A stretch of DNA of 64,000 bases from Lutibacter maritimus (GCF_900116115.1 NZ_FOZP01000001.1:512071-576070); one strand, 5' to 3'; positions 26,804-36,236 are shown, counted from the stretch's first letter. A program made the numbers and translations. Notes: a model not told the origin generated them from the sequence alone.

Positions 26804-26896
26804 CTAAAGGGTTGTTGTAGTTGTAGTAATAGCAATTGTAAAATCACACACAATTTGTGTGTTTAATAAATTAATATTTGATTTTTGATTTTGCAT
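26804..26896 (-). CDS. thrL: Threonine operon leader peptide (attenuation-type)
   Basis: A 30-codon ORF ending TTTTTTL, with residues 20-30 reading TIAITTTTTTL: seven Thr and two Ile in eleven codons. E. coli ThrL likewise carries Thr/Ile runs. It lies 129 bp upstream of thrA on the same strand, directly after a promoter. The leader RNA can form a hairpin ACACAC/GTGTGT inside the ORF and AACCC/GGGTT across the last Thr codons and stop. A third stem-loop (TTTCATT/AATGAAA) lies further down. I do not see a classical GC stem plus U-run, so the termination mechanism is unclear. Ribosome stalling at Thr codons when charged tRNA-Thr is low is the inferred signal. Confidence 0.75.
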   Translation of the reverse strand: MQNQKSNINLLNTQIVCDFTIAITTTTTTL

Positions 26897-26900
26897 ACCA

Positions 26901-26930
26901 CAAATTTACTTGTTTTTTTAAAACAGCAAA
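26901..26930 (-). promoter_or_regulatory. Promoter of the thr operon
   Basis: The minus strand has TTTG (26930-26927), an 18 bp spacer, then TAAATTTG (26908-26901), matching the Bacteroidota -33/-7 consensus. The -7 element ends 4 bp before the leader ATG, so the mRNA would begin at or next to the start codon (leaderless). Confidence 0.72.
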
Positions 26931-27012
26931 CTTTTATCTTAATTTTTGTTGAAATTTTATTTTTATTACAATTCAACTATATTCTAACTAATATTTCAAA
27001 GTACTTTTTACG

Positions 27013-27046
27013 AATAATAAAAAACTCCGAAATAAATTCCGGAGTT
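27013..27046 (-). terminator. Terminator after lysA
   Basis: Stem AACTCCG/CGGAGTT with a ten-base loop; the minus strand continues into a T-rich run. It separates lysA from the thr promoter. Confidence 0.85.
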
Positions 27047-27052
27047 GTTCTT

Positions 27053-28261
27053 TTATTCTATATCAATAATTATCTGATTTTTTAATAAATCTTCAAAAGT
27101 TTCTTCTTTTCTTATCAAATAATCCTTGCCATTATACACCAACACTTCAGCAGGTTTAAAACGCGAATTATAGTTTGATGACATTGAGAAACAATAGGCT
27201 CCGGCATTGTTAAAACATAAAACATCACCTTCTCTAATTTCACTAATTCTTCTATTGCTTCCAAAAGTATCTGTTTCACAAATATAACCAACTACAGAAT
27301 AGTAGCGTTCTCTGCCATTTGGATTTGAAATATTGTGAATATGGTGGTAACTATCATACATCATTGGTCTGATTAAATGGTTAAAACCGCTATCTACACT
27401 AGCAAATACAGTTGATGTTGTTTGTTTTACAACATTAACATTTACTAAAAAACTACCAGCTTCACTTACCAAAAACTTACCAGGCTCAAACATTAAGGTT
27501 AACTCTTTTCCGTATTCTTTACAGAATTTATTAAATCGTTTAGACAAACGTTCTCCTAATTCTTCAATATTGGTTGAAATATCGCCTTCTTTATAAGGAA
27601 CTTTAAATCCACTTCCTAAATCAATAAATTCTAAATCTTTAAAATCTTTGGCTGTATTTAAAATAATTTCAGTAGCCGCTAAAAACACATCAATATCTAA
27701 TATATCAGAACCTGTGTGTGTATGAATTCCATTAATTGTCATTCCTGTATTATCAACAACTCTATTAATTAATGGTAATTGATGAATTGAAATTCCGAAT
27801 TTAGAGTCAATATGACCCACAGAAATTTTATGATTTCCGCCAGCCATAATGTGTGGATTTATTCGAACACAAACAGGAATATTTGGATAATGATACCCAA
27901 ATTGCTCTAAAATAGAAATGTTATCAATATTAATTTGAACACCTAATTTTGCTACTTCTTCAATCTCTTCTAAAGAAACACCATTAGGAGTAAAAATAAT
28001 ATCTTCAGGAGCAAAACCGGCTTCTAACCCTAATTTCACTTCTTGAATTGAAACGGTATCAATACCTGAGTTTAATTTTTTAAAAAGTTTTAGAATACTA
28101 ATGTTTGAGTTTGCCTTAACAGCATAATTTAGTTTTAAGCTTTTAACATTAGCAAATGCGCTTGTAATTCTGTTGTATTGCGAAATAATTTTTTCAGCAT
28201 CATAAACATAAAGAGGACTTCCGTATTTTTCAGAAAGTGATACCAATAATTGATTTTCCAT
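27053..28261 (-). CDS. lysA: Diaminopimelate decarboxylase
   Basis: A 402-residue fold-III PLP enzyme making L-lysine from meso-diaminopimelate. The PLP lysine is Lys49 in YAVKANSN. GIHTHTGSDI, FIDLGSGFKVPY, FEPGKFLVSEAG and the C-terminal CETDTFGSNR, with the catalytic Cys, follow. Full length. It lies upstream of the thr operon, so genes of the aspartate-derived family cluster here, but it has its own promoter and terminator. Confidence 0.96.
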   Translation of the reverse strand: MENQLLVSLSEKYGSPLYVYDAEKIISQYNRITSAFANVKSLKLNYAVKANSNISILKLFKKLNSGIDTVSIQEVKLGLEAGFAPEDIIFTPNGVSLEEIEEVAKLGVQINIDNISILEQFGYHYPNIPVCVRINPHIMAGGNHKISVGHIDSKFGISIHQLPLINRVVDNTGMTINGIHTHTGSDILDIDVFLAATEIILNTAKDFKDLEFIDLGSGFKVPYKEGDISTNIEELGERLSKRFNKFCKEYGKELTLMFEPGKFLVSEAGSFLVNVNVVKQTTSTVFASVDSGFNHLIRPMMYDSYHHIHNISNPNGRERYYSVVGYICETDTFGSNRRISEIREGDVLCFNNAGAYCFSMSSNYNSRFKPAEVLVYNGKDYLIRKEETFEDLLKNQIIIDIE

Positions 28262-28281
28262 TTAGTTAATTTTAGAAGTTT

Positions 28282-28289
28282 CAAATGTA
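28282..28289 (-). promoter_or_regulatory. Promoter -7 element for lysA
   Basis: The minus strand reads TACATTTG, exact TAnnTTTG, 21 bp before the lysA ATG. Confidence 0.6.
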
Positions 28290-28361
28290 TAAAACCAAAT
28301 TAGTTTTAAAAATATAATTTGAGAAAATAACAATATTTAACAACTTGTTAAATACAATAAA

Positions 28362-28393
28362 AAAAGGAAATGTAAATTTTAACATTTCCTTTT
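28362..28393 (-). terminator. Terminator after pepT
   Basis: Perfect 12 bp arms AAAAGGAAATGT/ACATTTCCTTTT with an eight-base loop and T run on the minus strand. Confidence 0.85.
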
Positions 28394-28414
28394 AAAATAT
28401 TTTTTTTAAAAAAA

Positions 28415-29647
28415 CTATTGAGCTCTTTCTGTAGTTATTTGTGCTATTTTAATGATTACATCAGTAGCTAGTTTTAAAGATTCTGCAGGAACGTATTCAT
28501 ATCTTCCGTGGAAGTTATGACCTCCAGCAAAAATATTTGGACAAGGCAACCCTTTATAAGAAAGTTGAGAACCATCTGTTCCGCCACGAATTGCTTTAAT
28601 TAATGGCTTAATATTTAACTGTTTCATTGCTTCTTCCGCAATATCAACAATATGCATTACTGGCTCAATTTTTTCACGCATATTAAAATATTGATCTTTA
28701 ATTTCAACTTCAACTATATTTGAACCTAATTTTTTATTTAAGTCATCAGCAACTTTTTGAAAAGTAGCTTTTCTTTCTTCAAATAATTTTATATCGTGGT
28801 CTCTAATAATATATTCCAGATTGGTTTTTTCAACTTCACCTTCCATAGTATGTAAATGGTAAAAACCTTCATACCCTTCAGTTTTTTCAGGAACTTCATT
28901 TTTTGGTAACCCTGAAATAAAATCATTTGCAATAAGCATTGAATTAATCATTTTTCCTTTTGCATAACCAGGATGTACAATTTTTCCGTTGATAGTAACT
29001 TTGGCACCAGCTGCATTAAAATTTTCAAATTCTAACTCACCAACCTGACTTCCATCCATTGTGTATGCCCATTCTGCACCAAATTTATCAACATCAAACA
29101 TATGCGCACCTTTACCAACTTCTTCATCAGGAGTAAAGCCAATTCTAATTTTACCGTGCTTAATTTCAGGATGTTGAATTAAATATTCCATAGCAGATAC
29201 AATTTCAGTAACACCAGCTTTATCATCAGCACCTAAAAGGGTAGTACCATCGGTTGTTATTAAAGTTTGACCTTTGTATAACAATAAATCATCAAAATAA
29301 CTTGGAGATAACACGATATTTTGTTCCTTATTTAAAACAATATCTTTTCCATCATAATTTGGATAAAATTGTGGATTTACATTTGTGCCAGTATAATCTG
29401 GACTTGTATCAATATGTGCTATAAAACCAATTACAGGAACTTCAAAATCTACGTTTGAAGGTAAAGTTGCCATTATATAACAATTGTCATCTAACGTAAC
29501 ATCTTCCATTCCAATTTCTTTTAAATCTTCTACCAAAATTTTAGCTAAATCCCATTGTTTTTCAGTGCTTGGAAAAGCAGGATTTTCTGGGTCAGATTGT
29601 GTATCTACCTTAATATATTTTACGAAGCGATCTATTATTTTTTGCAT
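28415..29647 (-). CDS. pepT: Peptidase T (tripeptidase)
   Basis: A 410-residue M20B metallopeptidase that removes the N-terminal residue of tripeptides. It has [14 protein letters not shown] (metal His and Asp), [16 protein letters not shown], the catalytic Glu region [19 protein letters not shown], and [20 protein letters not shown], with [14 protein letters not shown]. Full length and cytosolic (no signal peptide). A promoter element lies 18 bp upstream. Confidence 0.96.
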   Translation of the reverse strand: MQKIIDRFVKYIKVDTQSDPENPAFPSTEKQWDLAKILVEDLKEIGMEDVTLDDNCYIMATLPSNVDFEVPVIGFIAHIDTSPDYTGTNVNPQFYPNYDGKDIVLNKEQNIVLSPSYFDDLLLYKGQTLITTDGTTLLGADDKAGVTEIVSAMEYLIQHPEIKHGKIRIGFTPDEEVGKGAHMFDVDKFGAEWAYTMDGSQVGELEFENFNAAGAKVTINGKIVHPGYAKGKMINSMLIANDFISGLPKNEVPEKTEGYEGFYHLHTMEGEVEKTNLEYIIRDHDIKLFEERKATFQKVADDLNKKLGSNIVEVEIKDQYFNMREKIEPVMHIVDIAEEAMKQLNIKPLIKAIRGGTDGSQLSYKGLPCPNIFAGGHNFHGRYEYVPAESLKLATDVIIKIAQITTERAQ

Positions 29648-29664
29648 TATTTATAATTTTTTAT

Positions 29665-29672
29665 CAAAAGTA
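29665..29672 (-). promoter_or_regulatory. Promoter -7 element for pepT
   Basis: The minus strand reads TACTTTTG, exact TAnnTTTG, 18 bp before the pepT ATG. Confidence 0.55.
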
Positions 29673-29710
29673 AGTATTCGAATAAGTATTTACAATGTAA
29701 ATGTCTTAAA

Positions 29711-30268
29711 TTATTGTAAAAATTCAATTTTTTCTAATAAAGCTAAGGATTCACAAATACGTTCATTAACATTTAAATCGCCATAAATTTCTACTGAAGC
29801 AGTGAAGTAGGCGAGATCACCTTTTTTTGATATTAAGTTAAATTGATGATATGAAAAACCATTTTTCTCACCTTTTACAACATACCAAAAAGTAGGTAAT
29901 TCAATAAATGTAGTGGTTCCTGATTTTATTTTTTTTAAGTTATTTTGATGAATAATTGAATCCGTTTTTTGATAGAAATCTGTATCAAAATTAAGTGAAC
30001 CTAAAGCATATGAGGTTTTTAAAATATAGGTTTCAGTAAGTTGTTTTAAAGTATCTGCTGTAAAAATTTCCGACTGCACATCAGAATAATATTTAGTTGT
30101 TTTCCAAGAAGTTGGAATATGTATCTTAAAGTTATTTTTAAAGTCTGAATACGTTTTTAAATTACTTAACCCTTCATAATCACAATCAAACTCTTTACTT
30201 AAATCTGATTCTTTTTTACAACTTATAATTACAATTATTAATAAAAAAAATACGCTAAACTTTCTCAT
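29711..30268 (-). CDS. Hypothetical lipoprotein
   Basis: A 185-residue protein with signal peptide and lipobox ending at Cys17 (IVIISC). The mature part holds FKIHIPTSWKTTKYYSDVQSE and ends in SLALLEKIEF, a layout that recalls small PsbP/Mog1-like domains of Bacteroidota lipoproteins. This is a weak resemblance. No catalytic motif is seen. It is 18 bp downstream of the YCF48-like lipoprotein, so the two are probably co-expressed at the cell envelope. Confidence 0.65.
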   Translation of the reverse strand: MRKFSVFFLLIIVIISCKKESDLSKEFDCDYEGLSNLKTYSDFKNNFKIHIPTSWKTTKYYSDVQSEIFTADTLKQLTETYILKTSYALGSLNFDTDFYQKTDSIIHQNNLKKIKSGTTTFIELPTFWYVVKGEKNGFSYHQFNLISKKGDLAYFTASVEIYGDLNVNERICESLALLEKIEFLQ

Positions 30269-30286
30269 GTTTTTACGTTTAAATAA

Positions 30287-31324
30287 TTATTGTATTGTCA
30301 TTTTAGCAATAACTTCTTCTCCAGAAAGCCACGCAGTATTTTTATTAACAATTCTAATAGTGTAAAAACCTTCATCACTTACTTTTTTCCAATTTTCACC
30401 CGCATTATTTGAATAAAAAATTCCGTTTGTAGATACAGCAAAAATTTCCTTTCCATCGGTTTCAGGAACATATTGCACACAACTAACGTATTGAGGTTCT
30501 TTATTTTCTGAGACAAGTTTCCAAGTTCGCCCACCATCTTTTGTAATAGCTTTATTTGCGGAATTTCCAAATTTATTGGTATAATCACCACCACAAATAA
30601 TTCCTTCATATTCGTTTGCGAAAGCAACAGAATAAATACCAGTTGTAGGTTTTCCTTGAATTATTGGAGTGTCATAAACTTTCCAAGTTAAACCCATATC
30701 TGAACTATGAAAAACACGTGCTTTTAAACCTCCTGATACAATCCACGCATTTTCTCCAACAATAGCAATATTTGTATTACTTGCAGCAAAAGCGGCTTCT
30801 CCTAGCTCAACTTTTGGTAAAATGTCACAGTTAATTTTTCCCCAAGTGTTTCCGCCATCACGGGTTATTAAAATAGAAAGGCAACTATCTGTTGGATCTC
30901 CCATTGCAATACCGTTTAATTCATCAAAAAACTGCATAGAATCGTAAAAAACCTTATCATTTTCTTCTTTATACACAATATCAATATTGTTATTTTTATA
31001 TTGATATAATAAGGCAGGATTTCCAACATTTAAAGCATATACAGCTTCTTTTGTATACGCCAATGCTCTAAAATGTGGAATAATAGTATCGGTTACAATT
31101 TTTTGAGTTGATTTTAATTTTCCAGAGCCAGAAATTATACCTAAATCTCCTATAGAACCCGCATAAACAATTGTAGAATCATTAATAATTTCTATTGCTC
31201 TAATACTTGTACTGTCTATCTTAAATTTTTCTATGGAAACGGTTACATTTTCTCTTGGAGTATATGTTTTTTCACAAGAAAACAATATAATTAAAGCAAA
31301 AATTAAACTAGTTTTTAGTTTCAT
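30287..31324 (-). CDS. YCF48-like / BNR-repeat lipoprotein
   Basis: A 345-residue protein starting at the ATG at 31324 (an upstream TTG frame exists). Lipobox ends at Cys17 (LILFSC). The mature part is a beta-propeller of BNR/Asp-box repeats: TRDGGNTWGKI, SSDMGLTWKVY, TKDGGRTWKLV and SNNAGENWKKV. It resembles YCF48/HCF136-type propellers and flavobacterial proteins labelled oxidoreductase. Catalysis is not evident; a binding or assembly role on the envelope is inferred. First gene of a two-gene lipoprotein unit. Confidence 0.85.
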   Translation of the reverse strand: MKLKTSLIFALIILFSCEKTYTPRENVTVSIEKFKIDSTSIRAIEIINDSTIVYAGSIGDLGIISGSGKLKSTQKIVTDTIIPHFRALAYTKEAVYALNVGNPALLYQYKNNNIDIVYKEENDKVFYDSMQFFDELNGIAMGDPTDSCLSILITRDGGNTWGKINCDILPKVELGEAAFAASNTNIAIVGENAWIVSGGLKARVFHSSDMGLTWKVYDTPIIQGKPTTGIYSVAFANEYEGIICGGDYTNKFGNSANKAITKDGGRTWKLVSENKEPQYVSCVQYVPETDGKEIFAVSTNGIFYSNNAGENWKKVSDEGFYTIRIVNKNTAWLSGEEVIAKMTIQ

Positions 31325-31342
31325 ATTTTTAAAATTTACATA

Positions 31343-31350
31343 CAAAAATA
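31343..31350 (-). promoter_or_regulatory. Promoter -7 element for YCF48-like lipoprotein
   Basis: The minus strand reads TATTTTTG, exact TAnnTTTG, 19 bp before the ATG at 31324, supporting that start. Confidence 0.6.
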
Positions 31351-31434
31351 CTTAAAAAATTGTGGATACTTTGTGGTATAAATACTTTTAAATTTTCTAA
31401 ATTTAAAGAAACAAGTGATTTATATAATAAAGTG

Positions 31435-31442
31435 TACATTTG
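31435..31442 (+). promoter_or_regulatory. Promoter -7 element for DEAD-box helicase
   Basis: TACATTTG, exact TAnnTTTG, 20 bp before the ATG at 31462. It rules out the upstream ATG frame from 31360. Confidence 0.65.
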
Positions 31443-31461
31443 CAGCCTTAAAATAAAAGGT

Positions 31462-32580
31462 ATGTCAACATTTTTAGAATTAGGAGTACAAAAGCAGTAT
31501 ATAGCTGCACTTAAAGAACTTGGAATTAAAAATCCGACTGAAATTCAGGAAAAAACAATTCCAATTTTACTAAAATCTAAAACCGATTTTGTTGGATTAG
31601 CACAAACTGGAACTGGAAAAACAGCCGCTTTTGGAATACCTTTATTGCATACTATTAATCCAGATTTACCATCAATACAGGGACTTATTTTAGCTCCAAC
31701 AAGAGAATTAGTGCAACAAATTAAAAAGCAGCTATTTAAGTTTACAAAATATGCTGATAAGAAAATTTTTGTAGAGGGCGTGTATGGTGGTGAAAAAATA
31801 GAAAAACAATTAAGTTCTTTAAAAAGAACCACGCATATTATTGTTGCAACACCTGGCAGACTTATAGATTTAATTGAAAGAGGAGAAGTTGATTTAAAGA
31901 AAATTAACACCTTAATTTTAGATGAAGCTGATGAAATGTTAAATATGGGCTTTAAACTAGATTTAAACAGAATTTTAAAATACACAAGCGGCTCTAGAAA
32001 TACATGGTTATTTTCAGCTACTATGCCTACAGAAATTCAAAAAATTATAAAAACTTATATTGATGGAGATGCTCCAAAAATAGCTGTAAATAAAAATGCA
32101 TTGGTAAATGCAAAAATTACACATCAATTTATACAAACGGATATTAAAGAAAAAGTAAACCTTATAATTAAACTATTAGAAAGAAGACAAACTGATAGAG
32201 GAATTATATTTTGTAGAACCAAAGCGGGTACACAAAGTTTAACTGCCACTTTAAAAGAAGAAGGGTTTTCTGTTGAAGCGTTAGAAGGCGATATGCAACA
32301 AAAAGAACGCGATAAAGTTATGCGTGCTTTTAAAAACGGAAGTTTACAGGTTTTAATTTCTACAGATGTTTCTGCCCGTGGAATTGATGTAAATAATTTA
32401 GCATTCATTATACATCATCAATTACCAGAACAATTAGAATACTACACCCATCGAAGCGGAAGAACTGCTAGAGCTGGTAAAACTGGATTTTCAATTGCCT
32501 TAATTTTACCAAACGAAATAAATAAAATTCAAGAAATTCAAAAAGAATTGGGTATTAAATTTATGCAAATAACTGTTTAA
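31462..32580 (+). CDS. DEAD-box RNA helicase (RhlE-like)
   Basis: A 372-residue ATP-dependent RNA helicase with both RecA domains and all main motifs: Q-motif (NPTEIQEKTIP), Walker A AQTGTGKT, PTRELVQQI, TPGRL, DEAD (LILDEADEMLNMGF), SAT, IIFCRTKAG, STDVSARGID and HRSGRTARAG. It lacks the basic C-terminal extension of longer RhlE proteins. It likely acts in ribosome assembly or mRNA turnover. The reading frame is open to 31360, but the promoter position and family alignment support 31462. Confidence 0.93.
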   Translation: MSTFLELGVQKQYIAALKELGIKNPTEIQEKTIPILLKSKTDFVGLAQTGTGKTAAFGIPLLHTINPDLPSIQGLILAPTRELVQQIKKQLFKFTKYADKKIFVEGVYGGEKIEKQLSSLKRTTHIIVATPGRLIDLIERGEVDLKKINTLILDEADEMLNMGFKLDLNRILKYTSGSRNTWLFSATMPTEIQKIIKTYIDGDAPKIAVNKNALVNAKITHQFIQTDIKEKVNLIIKLLERRQTDRGIIFCRTKAGTQSLTATLKEEGFSVEALEGDMQQKERDKVMRAFKNGSLQVLISTDVSARGIDVNNLAFIIHHQLPEQLEYYTHRSGRTARAGKTGFSIALILPNEINKIQEIQKELGIKFMQITV

Positions 32581-32727
32581 ATTTAAGTTGCTTATTGTCA
32601 TAATAATTTATAAGCCAACAGAACTTTTTATACCAAAATTTAATTCAAAAAATATTTTTTATCTAAATTATTAGGTAAAAGCCTATAATTCGTTGTATTT
32701 TTACAAGCTATTACTAAAATCAAAAAT

Positions 32728-34281
32728 GTGTCTGTAAGATCTACTGAATTAGAAGAAAGAAAAACGGGTAAAGACTTATATAGCTATCAAAGAGAAGCTA
32801 TAGAGAAGATATTTAAGCGTTTTGATGAAGCCAGAGAAGATTATCATCTACTATTTCAATTGCCTACTGGAGGAGGAAAAACAGTTATTTTCTCTGAAAT
32901 AGTAAGGCAATATTTAAAAAATCACAATAAAAAAGTTTTAATATTAACTCACAGAATTGAATTATGTAAGCAAACATCTAAAATGCTTACAGAATTTGAG
33001 GTGGTAAATAAAGTAATTCATAGCAAAGCTAATTTAGATGATCAACATTTATATTCTTGCTTTGTAGCAATGGTTGAAACTTTAAATAATAGATTGAATG
33101 ATAATAAGTTAGATATTTCTGATGTTGGATTGGTAATTATTGATGAAGCTCATTACAACTCATTTACTAAAATTTTTAAGTTTTTTTCAAAAGCATTCTT
33201 TTTAGGTGTAACTGCAACGCCATTAAGTTCAAACATTCAACTTCCAATGAATGATAATTATGAAGAATTAATTGTTGGAGAATCTATTGAGTCATTAATT
33301 GAAAGTAACTTTTTAGCACGCGCAATTACCTATTCTTATAATGTTGGATTAACTTCATTAGTTGTTGGTGCAAATGGCGATTATACGGTAAAATCATCAG
33401 ATGATTTATATACCAATAATGAAATGTTAGGAAAACTTTTAGAAGCGTACGAAGAGCGTTCTAAAGGTAAAAAAACCTTAATTTTCAATAACGGAATTAA
33501 TACATCACTCAACGTTTATCACACTTTCAGAGCTGCAGGTTATGAAATTGCACATTTAGATAATACATCATCAAAAAAAGAAAGAGAACATATTTTACGT
33601 TGGTTTAAAAAAACACCTAATGCAATATTAACATCTGTAAGTATTTTAACTACTGGTTTTGATGAACCAACTGTTGATACCATAATTTTAAATAGAGCAA
33701 CTAGATCACTCACATTATACTATCAAATGATTGGAAGAGGATCTCGTATTTTAAAAGACAAAACAACCTTTAACGTCATAGATTTAGGAAATAATTTCCA
33801 TAGATTTGGAATGTGGGGCTCAAATTTAAACTGGCAAAAAATATTCAAATCTCCAAATTATTATTTAGATAATTTAATTAATGACGAGGAGCTAGAAAGC
33901 AATTTTAGATATGAGATGTCTCCTGAATTACGAGCGCAGTTTGCTAAATCAGAAGTTGTGTATTTTGATATTAAAAGTACGTATGTTGATGCTATCCAAA
34001 GTGGTGAATCTTCAAAAGAAGTTTTAAAACGTTCTATTATACAACACGCAAAAATTTGTGTTGAAAACAGTGAAGATGTTTATGATGCATTAATTTTAAT
34101 GAATCAATTAGGTGAAGATATTGAATATAGAATTCAACAATATATCAGGTGTATTTGTAAAAGCACCAAAAACTTTATTGATTGGCTGAATGATGATTAT
34201 AGAAAAAAATTAAGAGCCTATCTTCTAGAAAATTTCGATACTATTTTTGAAGAAATAAATGGCTATCCTCCAGAAGATTAA
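32728..34281 (+). CDS. Superfamily 2 DEAD/DEAH helicase
   Basis: A 517-residue SF2 helicase of the type III restriction/SSL2-like group. It has YQREAIEKIF (Q-like), Walker A LPTGGGKT, motif Ia LTHRIEL, DEAH box IIDEAHYNSF, GVTATP, and the second RecA domain with LTTGFDEPTVDTIIL and QMIGRGSR. A helical C-terminal region ends the protein. The only reasonable start is GTG at 32728; the overlapping ATG at 32726 gives a three-codon dead end in another frame. The protein is widespread in Flavobacteria as a lone gene. Nucleic-acid substrate is unknown. Confidence 0.88.
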   Translation: MSVRSTELEERKTGKDLYSYQREAIEKIFKRFDEAREDYHLLFQLPTGGGKTVIFSEIVRQYLKNHNKKVLILTHRIELCKQTSKMLTEFEVVNKVIHSKANLDDQHLYSCFVAMVETLNNRLNDNKLDISDVGLVIIDEAHYNSFTKIFKFFSKAFFLGVTATPLSSNIQLPMNDNYEELIVGESIESLIESNFLARAITYSYNVGLTSLVVGANGDYTVKSSDDLYTNNEMLGKLLEAYEERSKGKKTLIFNNGINTSLNVYHTFRAAGYEIAHLDNTSSKKEREHILRWFKKTPNAILTSVSILTTGFDEPTVDTIILNRATRSLTLYYQMIGRGSRILKDKTTFNVIDLGNNFHRFGMWGSNLNWQKIFKSPNYYLDNLINDEELESNFRYEMSPELRAQFAKSEVVYFDIKSTYVDAIQSGESSKEVLKRSIIQHAKICVENSEDVYDALILMNQLGEDIEYRIQQYIRCICKSTKNFIDWLNDDYRKKLRAYLLENFDTIFEEINGYPPED

Positions 34282-34409
34282 AAGTTATTACTGCTAAATA
34301 TCAATATTTTTTAAAAAAGTAATTGGTTATAGTTAAAAAAATGTTTTTTAGGCTATAATTCAGTCAATTACATTTTTAAAATTTAAGTCTTTTTATTTGC
34401 TATTTCAAT

Positions 34410-34417
34410 TATATTTG
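34410..34417 (+). promoter_or_regulatory. Promoter -7 element for large SDR gene
   Basis: TATATTTG, exact TAnnTTTG, 19 bp before the ATG at 34436. Confidence 0.6.
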
Positions 34418-34435
34418 CACCTTTAAATTAATAAA

Positions 34436-35974
34436 ATGAATCAGCCGAATCTTTCTAAAATTAGCGATGAACAATTAGATTCTTGTATTGCAATTTTACA
34501 GCAATTAGTTATTGATACCAATCAACTTTTTGAACTTTCAGAAGAAAAGAGAGTTGCACTTATTAAAGCGGCTGGACTACTAACACGCCCAGATAGAGAC
34601 GAGTTTTCTAGAAGAAAAAAAGACGCTAAAAAAGCTGAAAAACGAAAAATGATTGCCAAGGATAGGCATGCTCGTAAAGAAACGGGTATAAGAAGTGCTC
34701 GAGAAGCAAGTGTGTTTTCGGCGCCTATAATGATTGATTTAACTGGGCAAAATGAAAAGGAACTTGAACTAGAATCTCCTCGTAATTGTTACGTTTGTAA
34801 AGCAGAATTTACAAAATTGCATCATTTTTACGATACAATGTGTACAGAATGTGGCGACTTTAACTATGCAAAACGTTTTCAAACCGCAGATTTAACTGGA
34901 CAAGTAGCTGTTATTACAGGTTCTCGTTTAAAAATTGGGTATCATATAACTTTAATGTTATTACGTGCTGGAGCAACGGTTGTAGCCACTACACGTTTTC
35001 CTGTAGATTCTGCTTTACGTTTTTCAAAAGAAGATGATTATAGCAAGTGGAAAGATCGTTTAAAAATTCACGGGTTAGATTTACGACATATTCCTAGTGT
35101 AGAGATTTTTTGTAATTATATTGAACAACAGTACGATAGATTAGATATTTTAATAAATAACGCCGCGCAAACGGTAAGAAGACCAGCAGGATTTTTTCAT
35201 CATTTAATGGAAAAAGAAGAAATGCCATTTGAGCATTTACCGAAATCTGCACAAGATTTGTTATCCAATCATATTAATTGTTTAAATGAATTAAAATTGT
35301 TGACTGAAACTGTTTCAACCAATAAAAATATGCCAGTAACTTGGCACGGTATTGAGCCTGGAATTGGTTTAAGAGCATCTGCTAAATTATCACAAATTCC
35401 GTATAGTTTTGATAACTCTTTGGCGGCAAGCGAAGTGTTTCCAGAAGGACAATTAGATGCAGATTTGCAACAAGTTGATTTGCGTAAAACTAATAGTTGG
35501 CGCCTGCGTATTGGAGAAATTGAAACTACAGAAATGGTTGAAGTTCAACTGGTTAATTCTATTGCGCCATTTGTGTTGTGTAACCGACTTGGAGAATTAA
35601 TGAAAAAAGATAATACCGGTAAAAAGCATATCATAAATGTTTCTGCAATGGAGGGAAAATTCCATAGATTTAGAAAACAAGACCGTCACCCACACACAAA
35701 CATGGCAAAAGCTGCCTTAAATATGCTTACACATACATCAGCATCAACCTTGGCAAATTTTGGAATTTATATGAATGCTGTTGATACGGGTTGGGTAACC
35801 GATGAAGATCCAGTAGATTTATCAAAACATAAAATTGAAGTACACGATTTTCAACCACCTTTAGATATTGTTGATGGAGCTGCAAGAGTTATGGATCCAT
35901 TAATTGATGGAATTAATACAGGAAAACATTGGTGTGGTAAGTTTTTAAAAGATTATCGTCCAATAGATTGGTAA
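34436..35974 (+). CDS. Large SDR-like protein with CxxC/CxxC element
   Basis: A 512-residue protein. Residues 1-115 are helical and basic. A probable zinc-binding knuckle follows: CYVC (Cys118, Cys121) and CTEC (Cys136, Cys139). An SDR Rossmann domain begins with [11 protein letters not shown] (about 158-168) and has [13 protein letters not shown]. The catalytic YxxxK is not conserved: the site reads [11 protein letters not shown], with Lys kept and no Tyr. It ends in a conserved-looking [15 protein letters not shown]. Relatives occur in Bacteroidota and some eukaryotes with unknown substrate. The gene after it (VF530-like) starts 10 bp on. Confidence 0.82.
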   Translation: MNQPNLSKISDEQLDSCIAILQQLVIDTNQLFELSEEKRVALIKAAGLLTRPDRDEFSRRKKDAKKAEKRKMIAKDRHARKETGIRSAREASVFSAPIMIDLTGQNEKELELESPRNCYVCKAEFTKLHHFYDTMCTECGDFNYAKRFQTADLTGQVAVITGSRLKIGYHITLMLLRAGATVVATTRFPVDSALRFSKEDDYSKWKDRLKIHGLDLRHIPSVEIFCNYIEQQYDRLDILINNAAQTVRRPAGFFHHLMEKEEMPFEHLPKSAQDLLSNHINCLNELKLLTETVSTNKNMPVTWHGIEPGIGLRASAKLSQIPYSFDNSLAASEVFPEGQLDADLQQVDLRKTNSWRLRIGEIETTEMVEVQLVNSIAPFVLCNRLGELMKKDNTGKKHIINVSAMEGKFHRFRKQDRHPHTNMAKAALNMLTHTSASTLANFGIYMNAVDTGWVTDEDPVDLSKHKIEVHDFQPPLDIVDGAARVMDPLIDGINTGKHWCGKFLKDYRPIDW

Positions 35975-35984
35975 ATTTATAATT

Positions 35985-36203
35985 ATGAGCGAACAACATC
36001 CAAACGATCCGTTACATGGGATAAAACTAGCTGAAATTGTTCAGTATTTAGTTGCAGAGTATGGTTGGGAAGAGTTAGGAAAAAGAATAAAAATTAACTG
36101 TTTTAGATCTAATCCAACCATAAAATCTAGTTTAACTTTTTTACGAAAAACACCTTGGGCGCGTGAAAAAGTTGAAAAACTTTATATACGCTCAATAAAA
36201 TAA
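35985..36203 (+). CDS. VF530 family (DUF2132) small protein
   Basis: A 72-residue protein matching the VF530/DUF2132 family: PNDPLHGIKLAEIVQYLV, YGWEELGKRIKINCF and TFLRKTPWAREKVE. The family is a small helical fold proposed to bind DNA, with no confirmed role. It is 10 bp after the large SDR gene and likely in one transcript with it and perhaps with aguB, 33 bp further on. Confidence 0.9.
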   Translation: MSEQHPNDPLHGIKLAEIVQYLVAEYGWEELGKRIKINCFRSNPTIKSSLTFLRKTPWAREKVEKLYIRSIK

Positions 36204-36236
36204 AATTTATATTTTTACATTCTAAAAGCTATTAAA

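Noticed and set aside
26885-27085. Plus-strand ORF across the thr promoter
   Set aside because: Hydrophobic low-complexity translation that overlaps the promoter and the lysA terminator; a shadow of AT-rich sequence.
31360-31461. N-terminal extension of the DEAD-box helicase
   Set aside because: The promoter element at 31435-31442 lies inside it and homologues start at MSTFLELG-type sequence.
32726-32737. ATG overlapping the GTG start of the SF2 helicase
   Set aside because: It reads only three codons before a stop. The GTG two bases later is the start that opens the helicase frame.
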